From Baffinella frigidus (lineage: Eukaryota; Cryptophyceae; Cryptomonadales; Baffinellaceae), in contig MU646352.1 of NCBI GenBank assembly GCA_026770585.1, positions 356,187-372,578 on the forward strand: a stretch of DNA of 16,392 bases, in the 5' to 3' direction. The position numbers were made by a program, and so were the translations under genes. Under the pieces are notes generated by a model. It was not told the origin of the DNA, made no database searches, and was given only the letters and a program-made list of their open reading frames with translations. Every line of letters starts with the position of its first letter. The stretch's first letter is position 1. Shown one piece after another: positions 6,300 through 12,682 of this stretch.

Positions 6300-9200
6300 G
6301 CCTGCGGCAGCCAGCGCCCCCATTTTCGCGACCTCCTTCTCCGCCAGCTGGTGTAGGGTGTAGGGTTTAGGTCTTAGGTCGGGGTTCAGGGTTGAGGGTT
6401 GAGGGTTGAGGGTTCAGGGTTTATGATATAGGTTTTACGGAGCCATCGCCAGCACCCCAAATCCATTCCGAGTCTCTGGACACTGACAGGACTTTCCTTG
6501 AGCCAAATCGCCCATCGCCGATGTGTGTCTCTACGTCCAGCCACCATGTGTGCGTCTCTGCATCAGGCTCAACCATGTTCTGCAGGTTCGAGCGTTACTA
6601 ACACAGGGGCAAGCCGCTACCGTTTCGTACATGTGTAGGGCTTCGGGTGTGGCACCATACACGCCGCAACCGTTTCGTACGGGTGTAGGGCGCAGGGCGT
6701 GTGACCTCAACTTTGCGCGCGGCCTGCTGCAAAGCCATCGCCATCCGCTCGGCAATACCGCAAGGACATACGCTGGTCCTAAGGACATCCTAACCGATTC
6801 TTGGACATAATCCGACAAAAAAAACCTTGTGTGGGAGGGCGCAGGCACCTCAACTTTCCGTGCGGCTTGCTGCTGAGCCATCGCCATCCTCTCCAGCGAG
6901 CGCACCCGCGCCTTCTCGAGCATCAGGTTACGAAGCTCATTCTCCATCTGTCTCCGATACTCCGCCGTCCACTTGTTCGCCTCTGGGTCCAGGAACCTGC
7001 CGGGCGGGGTCAGGAAAAAGTTCACGGTCCAGCAACCTGGGATGCGGGTGGGCTGGCACAAACATCAATCACTAGCAACGAATGATAACAAACATCAATC
7101 ACTAACAAACATCAATCACTAGCAACGAATGATACATCAATCACTAACAAACATCAATCACTAGCAAACATCAATCACTAGCAACGAATGATAGCAATGA
7201 ACGCCAATGAATGGCCTGCTATTCCAGCATTGAATGGCGTGCCGTTGCCTCTGGGTCCAGGAACCTGCCGGGGGTGGGTTAGGAAAATCGGTTGACGGAA
7301 CTGGGCTGCGGGAGGGCCTATGGCGCGCGCAAGAGACGCTGGTAGCCACGCCAGGTCACACGTGGGAATTTCAAACGCAACCTTTTGCGCTCAAGGTGTT
7401 AACGTACCTTATCCTGATACAGATTCGTATCATTCTGCCGGAGTTTACTACACGCGGTATCGACTTTTGGCGTGTTTTTCTGGAGAGAGTCAACGTTACA
7501 CGTAGATGGTGTGGTAAAATGAAATATCGACTTGTGACCTGGCGTGGCTATCCGCATTCGTCGCGCGGGGTGTCAGGCCTTACTGCACGCCCAGGGCTGC
7601 CTCTTCCAATGTCCCTTTCAATGCCAGACGTTGCGCTGTGTTGAGGGTGCAAAGAAAGAGAGAGAGAGTGCGATGTGTTCCGGGTGCAAAGAGAGAGATA
7701 GGAAGGCATTCGAACAGCTGTTCGACGGTAGGTTCGGGAATCTGGTGGGCAGGTTTAGGGGTTAAGGTTCAGGGTTCAGGGTTTAGGGTTTAGGGTTTAG
7801 GGTCTAGGGTTCAGGGTTAGGGGTTGGGGTTTGAAACTGGACTCGCCATAAAATGCATTTAGAGCAGGGAATCTAGTACACCTGTGCAACTAAAATACAT
7901 TTATGTTGGGCCCAGTTTTACTCAAGACAGAGGTAGAATACATCTGTTGCTTTTCCGGAGGTGTACCACGATTTGTGCCACGAACACTAGCACGACTAAA
8001 GACATATTTACAATAACAATTTTGTGGACTCTTTCGCCTCTGGGCGCTGTACCTCCGTTGCATCTTCAGGGACACCGGGGGGGTTCCTACGGTCAAGATA
8101 ACGGGAAATGGCTTAGATGTGAACACATTTTCCCTTCGTAGCCCGGTGTGTGGGAATACCTCCGCTGCATCTCCATAACCAGCTCGTTAATCGCCGTCCT
8201 CTGTTCCTCGATGGTGGGCCCGTCGTGTTCCCACTTTTTCGGCCTGAAGCGAAACACCGCCTTCTCGACGTTGCTCCGCAGCGTCACCAGATTCCGCAGC
8301 CTGCAACACACATTTTCGTCTTAATCCCTTGTATCATATCTCTTGCAGGAAACCACACGAATCGTCAGCATCGACGATGCAGACTGCGCACCTACCTCCT
8401 CCTATCACTGCCTGAGCAAAACTGGGCTCGCCATAATACACATTCAGCGCAGGAAATCTAGGACACACGTGGAACTGAAATACATTCACGGCGAGCACAA
8501 TTTTACTGAGAAAGAGCAGGACCGGACCTCCCTGCGCTGGGTCTCGCACTGACATCCAGCGCATCTGCACACGCTGCGCCATGCTGCCAAATACGCCACC
8601 CCTCCACGCCGCGGGCTACGAAGGGATTTCGTGAATGACCCATACGTGGTTAATCTACAGACCCTGAAGCAGGCAATCCGTGGGGACAGGAATATTCCTG
8701 GGGCTATCCTAACGGAACGTCGCCCAAGGACGCCCCCCCCAAAACGTCGTAGTCCGCTGTGTGGCGCAAGGTATAAATGTGTGAACTGACCGCAATTCCC
8801 GAATTCCTGCTAGCCCTAGCTCAGGGTGCATGGGGGCGATACTTGACGTAGTTACGCTTGAGCCAGCTGCCCTCCTCGACAAGCTTTTCCTCCTGGACCA
8901 ACAACCCCTCGATTCTCCCCTCGATCTGCGTCATCTCCTCTGTCCCGCGCCGAAAATCGTCAACTTTGCCGAAAATTGTTAACTTTGACGCCGACAATGA
9001 ATAACTTTTGACGTTTGGTACCTGTACCATCATTTTAACATTTTTTGCCGTTATTGCAGCGTCCAGCTTGTCCCGATAGATTCGCAGCCAACACAAAAGT
9101 TTCGACGTCCAAAACATGCACCGCCGCATAGATAGCGCGCCGTCTGCTGGCAAAGCGGAATCCCACGGTCTACCCACCCTGGTGGTGCCCGCTCTGCACT

Positions 9201-10241
9201 GTGCCAAGGCGTGTGGCTGCATCCCCGTGCCGGGAAAGGGCTATACACGTAGGTACCGTTTTGTATCAGGCAGGGGTTATACATGCGGGCTACACATATA
9301 TGGTCCACTCCTTTCCGGGTACAAGGACGAGATGCAACAACAGCAAGCAGACGCAGCGGCCGGGTCGGTCAAGCCCAACAATCTCGTGTCTTCGCTCGCG
9401 GCTGTGGCCCTTGGGATATATACCAAACGTCAATGCTATCTTCACTTCAGTGCTGAATTTGAAAAATATGTTAACAAGGCATTTCGGGGTGCTGCACGGA
9501 CCCTCGATAGTTATCCGGGGGGGGGGTGCGGGACAGACTAATTAGGATGCACGGACCTTCGATAGGTATCGGATGGAGGGGTGCGGGTAACACTGATCAG
9601 GATGCACGGACCTTGGATGTGGGCGCGGTGCTCGAGAATGGCAGGGTTTGACCCTACCACCGCCATTTGGGGAAGACGTCTACGCAGTCAGGTTCGGATC
9701 CAGGTATGCGAGGGGGCGTGAGGGAAAGACTAATCAGGAAAGACGGACGTTGGATTGCATTTGGGGGTGATTTCCACGGACCATCAATAGCATTTCGTGG
9801 TGATGGACGGACCTTCGATATGCGCGCGCTGCTCGAGCATACCAGGGTCATCCGCCTCCGAGGGGGGGCACTCGAAATTGTATATAGAAAACGGCATTGC
9901 GGGGTGATGGACAGATCTAATCCGGTCAGGTATTTAAATCAAATGCTCGGGAGTTCCCCGAATGTACGAAAATTGCGACACATGATCTTTTGGACACGAG
10001 TCTTTTATCGCTTGTGTAGTAATTTTCGTTGTATGGGGAACTCCGCCGAGCATTTAAATTAAATACCTGACCGGATGAGATCTTGGATGTGCGCGCGCTG
10101 CAATGTAAAACGGCATTGCGGGGTGATGGACTGACCTTCGATAGCGTTTCGCTGCTCCACAATGGCAGGGTCGTCCGCCTCCGGAAGCTTCTCCAGCCGC
10201 ACCTTGTCCGATTCCAGTTCCTGCCCCCCACACTCTCTCAT
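6282..10241 (-). CDS. Helical, probably coiled-coil protein, six-exon model, 213 aa
   Basis: Exons in transcript order: E1 10241-10136, E2 8939-8843, E3 8300-8160, E4 6996-6849, E5 6789-6706, E6 6347-6282. Coding length is 642 bases, exactly 214 codons with the stop. Phases at the joins are 1, 2, 2, 0 and 0, and all match. Donors are GTCAGT, GTATCG, GTATTC, GTGCCT and GTCACA; acceptors are ACAG, GCAG, GCAG, TTAG and CCAG. The protein is mostly charged amphipathic helix. A motif D-x-P-x-I-x-E-Q-R-x-A-I occurs at residues 23-34 (E1) and 94-105 (E3). E4 runs FLDPEANKWTAEYRRQMENE and on to SLERMAMAQQQAARKVE. I do not recognise the family. The W-rich, R-N-L-V helix followed by an EQR-x-A-I helix faintly recalls bMERB-type Rab-binding helices, but this is only a lead. 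The ATG at 10241 is the nearest upstream start; alternatively E1 begins at an acceptor (GGGGGGCAG) at 10220. E3 and E4 are strong, E2 good, E1, E5 and E6 moderate. Confidence 0.72.
6353..6434. repeat. Telomere-like repeat in last intron of coiled-coil gene
   Basis: GTGTAGG, TTTAGGT and TTGAGGG/TTCAGGG units. In the sense of the gene this tract is C-rich and lies immediately upstream of the E6 acceptor (CACCCTACACCAG), so telomere-like DNA appears to serve as the pyrimidine-rich part of the acceptor. Confidence 0.8.
6706..6789 (-). other. Cassette-type exon E5, duplicate of the E4 end
   Basis: 84 bp, 28 codons, phase 0 at both sides, so it can be included or skipped without changing frame. 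Its last 15 codons read ERMAMALQQAARKVE; E4 ends ERMAMAQQQAARKVE. Base differences between the copies are almost all synonymous (AGG/CGG, CAA/CAG, GCA/GCG, CGG/CGC), with one Gln-to-Leu change. This pattern suggests selection on both as coding sequence. Its first 13 codons (DVLRTSVCPCGIA) do not match E4. The donor GTCACA is weaker than most. Confidence 0.6.
7058..7199. repeat. Minisatellite in the E3-E4 intron
   Basis: Two words alternate irregularly: ACAAACATCAATCACTA (17 bp, six copies) and GCAACGAATGAT (12 bp, about four copies). The array lies between the real E4 exon start (6996) and the second copy of that start (7264). Confidence 0.93.
7245..7313 (-). pseudogene. Decayed copy of the E4 acceptor and exon start
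   Basis: About 68 bp matching 6978-7045, covering the end of the intron, the acceptor (CCCCGGCAG) and the first codons. After the acceptor it reads FLDPEA as in E4, then diverges (TARHSMLE) to a stop 14 residues in. The + strand shows CTCTGGGTCCAGGAACCTGC identical in both copies. The acceptor itself is intact, so it could still compete in splicing, but use would truncate the protein. Confidence 0.8.
7314..7751. other. Intronic sequence, nothing recognised
   Basis: Lies inside the E3-E4 intron on the minus strand. It contains a GA-rich patch (7653-7702) built on two copies of GGGTGCAAAGAGAGAG and a perfect 14-bp palindrome CGAACAGCTGTTCG at 7711-7724. A + strand open frame of about 130 codons crosses it but starts inside the E4-copy repeat and has no support. 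Confidence 0.4.
7752..7830. repeat. Telomere-like tract within an intron
   Basis: GTTTAGGG, TTCAGGG and GTCTAGGG units on the + strand. It directly abuts the fold-back element at 7826-7931. Confidence 0.9.
7826..7931. mobile_element. MITE family M, copy 1
   Basis: Inverted arms: GAAACTGGACTCGCCATAAA with ATGCATTTAG on the left; ACATTTATGTTGGGCCCAGT with TTTACTCAAG on the right. The core between the arms (GCAGGGAATCTAGTACACCT) matches the core of the copy at 8411-8520 (GCAGGAAATCTAGGACACAC), so the two are copies of one element, not chance palindromes. No coding capacity. Confidence 0.8.
7932..8048. other. Intronic sequence, nothing recognised
   Basis: AT-richer stretch between two MITE-like elements in the E3-E4 intron. 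No exon, repeat or structure stands out. Confidence 0.4.
8049..8070 (-). repeat. Copy of the E3 exon end and donor
   Basis: Minus strand reads CTGAAGATGCAACGGAG then GTACAGC. The real E3 end reads ATGGAGATGCAGCGGAG then GTATTCC. Both encode K/E-M-Q-R and keep the GT donor. The copy lies about 90 bp downstream of the true donor, with the element at 8066-8153 between them. Confidence 0.65.
8066..8153. mobile_element. MITE family Z, partial copy at a splice donor
   Basis: The right end (TTTTCCCTTCGTAGCCCGGT) matches the family end seen at 13521-13547. The inner part (GGGTTCCTACGGTCAAGATA) matches GAGGTTCTTACGGATAAGGT of that copy. The left end is missing. In the sense of the gene the element begins six bases after the E3 donor, so intron E3-E4 opens almost directly with element sequence. 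Confidence 0.65.
8411..8520. mobile_element. MITE family M, copy 2
   Basis: Arms CTGAGCAAAACTGGGCTCGC at the left and GGCGAGCACAATTTTACTGA at the right. Adjoining words CATAATACACATT and AATACATTCACG also pair. It lies in intron E2-E3. Minus-strand open frames here follow the element. Confidence 0.8.
8604..8764. mobile_element. MITE family Z, copy A
   Basis: Left end CCACGCCGCGGGCTACGAAG; right end CGTCGTAGTCCGCTGTGTGG, about 16 of 20 bases complementary. The subterminal GGATTTCGTGAATGACCCAT matches GCATTTCGTGAATGACACAT of the copy at 13385. About 160 bp, non-coding, in intron E2-E3. Confidence 0.75.
8940..9495. other. 5' part of the large E1-E2 intron (minus strand), few features
   Basis: 8952-8990 holds a doubled 20-bp word (CGAAAATCGTCAACTTTGC and CGAAAATTGTTAACTTTGAC). 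The minus frame stays open upstream of E2 to about 9222 (including IYRDKLDAAITAKNVKMMVQ), so a longer E2 or an extra exon here is possible. The chosen E2 start (8939) is the one that matches the phase of E1. Between 9100 and 9490 I see no convincing exon; the + strand frames are unsupported. Confidence 0.4.
9496..9830. repeat. Array of a 55-bp repeat carrying donor-like sequence
   Basis: GATGCACGGACCTTCGATAG or close variants begin near 9492, 9547 and 9602 (exact 55-bp spacing of the ACGGA core: 9496, 9551, 9606). They recur more loosely near 9743, 9776 and 9807, and again at 9907 and 10125. On the minus strand each unit reads CTATCGAAG followed by GTCCGTGCATC, the sequence of the real E1 exon end and donor (10146-10130). 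The whole array is in intron E1-E2. Confidence 0.85.
9612..9648 (-). pseudogene. Copy E1c of the E1 exon end
   Basis: Minus strand encodes NPAILEHRAHIQ and then a donor GTCCGT. It corresponds to DPAIVEQRNAIE of E1. Amino-acid spacing and donor position are kept, but there is no acceptor or longer open exon upstream. Confidence 0.6.
9813..9855 (-). other. Copy E1b of the E1 exon end, possible alternative exon
   Basis: Minus strand encodes ADDPGMLEQRAHIE followed by donor GTCCGT, matching ADDPAIVEQRNAIE in E1 (10178-10137). A pyrimidine-rich CCCCCCCTCGGAG just before it could act as an acceptor, giving phase 0 in and phase 1 out. It cannot follow E1 in frame, but could replace E1 as an alternative first coding piece. 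Confidence 0.55.
9913..10083. mobile_element. 171-bp imperfect palindrome (fold-back MITE)
   Basis: Outer arms AGATCT..TCCGGTCAGGTATTTAAAT and ATTTAAATTAAATACCTGACCGG..AGATCT. Inner arms AATGCTCGGGAGTTCCCC and GGGGAACTCCGCCGAGCATT, then ACGAAAATT and AATTTTCGT. It sits inside the 55-bp-type repeat. The inner GTGTAGTAATTTTCG recurs as GTGTAGTAACTTTCG at 10657 and GTGTAGTAACTTGC at 14626 in family N. Confidence 0.85.
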
Positions 10242-10248
10242 GGTGAGA

Positions 10249-10370
10249 TCTAGCTCTGCCTGAGTTTTATGCTGGCTCGTCCTAAAAGATTTATATCCGC
10301 CCTTTTCTATTGAATTTCTTCTCTTAAATACTGTTAAGGACGAGCCATAATAAAAATCAGACAGAGCTAG
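10249..10370. mobile_element. 122-bp fold-back MITE, family M relative
   Basis: Arms TCTAGCTCTGCCTGAGTTTT and AAAAATCAGACAGAGCTAGA, continuing into TGGCTCGTCCTAA and TTAAGGACGAGCCA. The GGCTCGYC core and subterminal AT-rich word resemble family M. It lies just 8 bp upstream of the ATG chosen for the coiled-coil gene, so it could form part of that gene's 5' leader or first intron. Confidence 0.82.
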
Positions 10371-10462
10371 AAGATGGTGCGATCACGAAGAGACAATTGC
10401 AACATAGCCCAGCCATGTATCCCCCACAAGGACTTGTGCCAACGGTTGTAGCATATGATGTA

Positions 10463-10540
10463 TTACGGCGACAAAACACGCGCGTACGGCGACAATACAC
10501 GCGGGTAGGGCGACAATGGTAGGGCGACAATACCATATGT
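10463..10540. repeat. Short tandem repeat, ACGGCGACAA units
   Basis: TACGGCGACAAAACACGCGCG, then TACGGCGACAATACACGCGG, then two shorter GTAGGGCGACAATG units. CATATG-containing words flank both sides. Confidence 0.85.
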
Positions 10541-10604
10541 AACAAATGAATTATCAGTTGAGAACGTATAAAAAAAATCGGTCCTGGCAGCGAGGGGGGG
10601 CACA

Positions 10605-10784
10605 CGAGAATGCTAGAGGGGGCTATTTAAAACCGTTTGCTTTTACAAGTGGGCATTTGTGTAGTAACTTTCGTGAGGTTGGTCACGTAACCGTGCGAAA
10701 TTAGCACAGTCACGAGGTTGGTTACGTTATCCTGGTACAAATATTTAAAACCCTATATGTAAATAGTGTCCTCCAGCATTCTCG
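10605..10784. mobile_element. MITE family N, copy 1 (intact ends)
   Basis: Terminal inverted repeats CGAGAATGCTAGAGG (10605-10619) and CCTCCAGCATTCTCG (10770-10784), 14 of 15 matching. Inside are GAGGTTGGTCACGTAAC and GAGGTTGGTTACGTTATCC, AT-rich TTTAAAACC words and GTGTAGTAACTTTCG. About 180 bp, non-coding. A 3'-truncated copy lies at 14583-14729. Confidence 0.85.
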
Positions 10785-11275
10785 AGAGGGGTGTCTCCTT
10801 CTTCTCTCCTCTTCATTACAAGCTTGGAGATGCGTGATCCAAAAGTCAGGCCTTGGGACGAGCCCACCTCGGGACAGAGGTGGTCCTCAAAAGTGCTGCA
10901 GATGATCATATCTCTTGATTATCGAGGGGGTCCTCGCCTTATGGTTGTGACGCAGCGGGAGGATCTGGTTCTGGACCCCGTGCCAGTCCTTGTCCACCTG
11001 TCCACGCGATCAATGTCAGGAAAATTGCCCAGTAATCCTAGACTGAATAAACCCTGAGGCTCGAAACCTTGAGTGCTAGTCCGTGTCCACCTTTCGACAC
11101 ACGTCATCAACGAATTTACAAAAGGAAGCTCGTTTCTCAAGACTTATAGACTGTTGAATCACTCACTCAAGGCTTAACGGCCTATCCAGGACCTGTTTCG
11201 AGAGTAATCAAGAAGAAGAGACAGGTGTCGACACACCACAACCAGGCCTCCCCGTCACGCTGTCTCATCTCTTCA
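10785..11275. other. No confident gene; weak + strand open frame
   Basis: A + strand frame with an ATG near 10828 runs about 76 codons to 11057 (it includes VLQMIISLDYRGGPRLMVV). It has no recognised domain and no splice support. A 25-bp word, CCAGTCCTTGTCCACCTGTC, recurs as CTAGTCCGTGTCCACCTTTC (10983 and 11071). I would not call a gene here without transcript data. Confidence 0.25.
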
Positions 11276-11335
11276 CCCTGCGCCGTGCACCGTGCACCCA
11301 TCCACCTTGCACCCTGCAACCTACACCCTGCACCC
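11276..11335. repeat. Degenerate 7-base repeat, CCCTGCA variant, C-rich orientation
   Basis: ACCCTGC, ACCGTGC, ACCTTGC, ACCTACA and ACCCTGATC units follow one another at about 7-base spacing. The unit resembles telomere-like repeat with a GCA or ACA insert and runs opposite to most other tracts here. Confidence 0.6.
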
Positions 11336-11478
11336 TGATCTCACATGTGTGCGGAGCCGCGTGCTGTATCATCTCGCCCGGCACGCTTTTCAAAAGATAG
11401 TGTGTATTTTCGTGACGGTGAAGGATAAGGGCTGGTAGCAGGAGCCTGCATCGGCCCGGTTGCTGCATATACACCAAC

Positions 11479-12054
11479 CTAGTTGCGGGGTCCATAGGAG
11501 GGGACGCGCGCACACCCCTCAGCAGATGCTGCGAAAAAGCGGAGAGCTGGGTGTGGGGCTGCGGCGAGAGGGGAGCACACCTTGACGGCGCAGTTGCGCT
11601 CCAGGAGATCGTTTAGGTCCCGGAGCTTGATCTGGTCGACGTGGTTGTTTGTGAGCTTCAAGACCGTCAGCGTCGAGTTGTGCTTCTCCATTGTGTGAAT
11701 GAAATCTGACGCGCCCTCGTCTCCGATGTTGTTGGAGTCGAGGTTCACGTTCAAGAGCGAGTAGTTCCTCCACAGCGCGCGCGCAAGCGCTCCGGCGCCG
11801 CGCGGTCCGATATCGTTGTGGTACAAGTCCAGTGATGTGAGCACCGTGTTGACCTTGAGCACATCCGAGAGCGCCTCGAGCCCCCAGTCCCCGATGCCCG
11901 TCCACGACAGCGAGAGGTCCACCAGGCGGGGGTCGTTCTTCGACAGGCGCTTCAGCACCGCGTCGAGCTCGGACTTGCGCTGGAGACTCATGCTCAGGTC
12001 CCCTGCAGCGCGCACCATCCATTTTGCGTTGCGCGGCGCAACTTGGCGGACCAT
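11479..12054 (-). CDS. Leucine-rich-repeat protein (RI type), first exon
   Basis: ATG at 12054 in a good context (GCCGCGATGG), with an in-frame TAG three codons upstream, so the start is credible. The coding exon is 12054-11581, 158 codons. It ends at a donor AAG followed by GTGTGC in phase 0; reading on adds 33 unlikely residues to a stop at 11479. Four leucine-rich repeats start near residues 44, 72, 100 and 129, a 28-residue period typical of the ribonuclease-inhibitor class: LVDLSLSWTGIGDWGLEALS, LTSLDLYHNDIGPRGAGALA, LLNVNLDSNNIGDEGASDFI, LTVLKLTNNHVDQIKLRDLN. Such repeats form a curved protein-binding surface; the partner is unknown. The array is probably continued in later exons left of 11479, which I could not identify. 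No signal peptide or membrane segment is visible, so a cytoplasmic or nuclear protein is likely. Confidence 0.85.
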   Translation of the reverse strand: MVRQVAPRNAKWMVRAAGDLSMSLQRKSELDAVLKRLSKNDPRLVDLSLSWTGIGDWGLEALSDVLKVNTVLTSLDLYHNDIGPRGAGALARALWRNYSLLNVNLDSNNIGDEGASDFIHTMEKHNSTLTVLKLTNNHVDQIKLRDLNDLLERNCAVKVCSPLAAAPHPALRFFAASAEGCARVPSYGPRN

Positions 12055-12201
12055 CGCGGCCTAACCCCTCGCACAGTCTGCACCAGGACCTGCGCCAGGC
12101 CTTCAGCTCACGCGGGACGAGGTCCGAGGCGCGCGTGGAAAGCCTCCTGCAGCCACCAGCCTCCTCCAGCCGCCGCGTCCCGCCCCGCAGACCCCCAACG
12201 C

Positions 12202-12293
12202 CCACTTTTTCGCTAAAAGTGGAGCCTGTGACTTTAGAAAAAATGCCTTGAAGAATCCACTTTGGGCGCCAAAAGTGGATTCGGAGCCGAATC
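12202..12293. repeat. Cluster of three small hairpins
   Basis: CCACTTTT-TCGCT-AAAAGTGG (12202-12222); AATCCACTTT with AAAGTGGATT (12254-12281), almost a full palindrome; and GATTCGG-AG-CCGAATC (12278-12293). The CCACTTTT word is shared between the first two, so they may be ends of one small fold-back element. It lies upstream of the LRR gene's start. Confidence 0.7.
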
Positions 12294-12344
12294 GGCCCCA
12301 ACCCAGTATCTCGAGTATCTGACCCAGGCCTCTCTCTGTCCTTC

Positions 12345-12456
12345 TGGTGCCGCCGGACGAGGACAAGGTGCGAGAGAATGCAGCGGAGAGTGAGCTTTGT
12401 TGGCTCGGCCATGATGATTTCCCCGCCGCTTTCTGGTGCCGCCGGACGAGGACAAT
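12345..12456. repeat. Direct repeat of 24 bp, 86 bp apart
   Basis: TTCTGGTGCCGCCGGACGAG continuing GACAA occurs at about 12343 and 12429. In the first copy it continues AAGGTGCGAG, a good + strand donor; in the second it continues TTTTG and the donor is lost. On the + strand it could encode LLVPPDEDK. It may therefore be another exon-end copy, possibly belonging to an exon of the + strand gene starting at 12683, but no acceptor is certain. Confidence 0.6.
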
Positions 12457-12682
12457 TTTGTTTCTCAAGATAACACACTTTCTCCTGATCGGTCTGGGTG
12501 CAGCGTGGCAGGGCCTTTTCGTGCGGGGCGGTGGCGAAGCAGCAGCGGTGTGGTTGAGCCGACAGGATGCCGCTGAAGCGCGCCAGCACGGCCAATGCTA
12601 AGCAGGCACTCGCCCCCTCTCTTTTTTGCATTTACGACGCATGAGCAGAACCTGACTCCGTCCCCATCCCCGCCCACCGCAG

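Noticed and set aside
7058-7199. CRISPR-like array
   Set aside because: Units abut without unique spacers, the genome is eukaryotic, and it lies in an intron; it is a minisatellite.
7234-7644. + strand 136-codon frame
   Set aside because: Begins within the duplicated E4 acceptor region and crosses intronic sequence; no domain or splice support.
9116-9541. + strand 141-codon frame with a QQQQ stretch
   Set aside because: No domain, no splice sites, and its end lies in the 55-bp repeat array. A real exon cannot be fully excluded.
11519-12631. 370-codon open frame on the minus strand
   Set aside because: It overlaps the LRR exon in another frame; the LRR frame has four clear 28-residue repeats, while this one is low-complexity and Arg/Pro/Gly-rich, as expected of GC-rich shadow frames.
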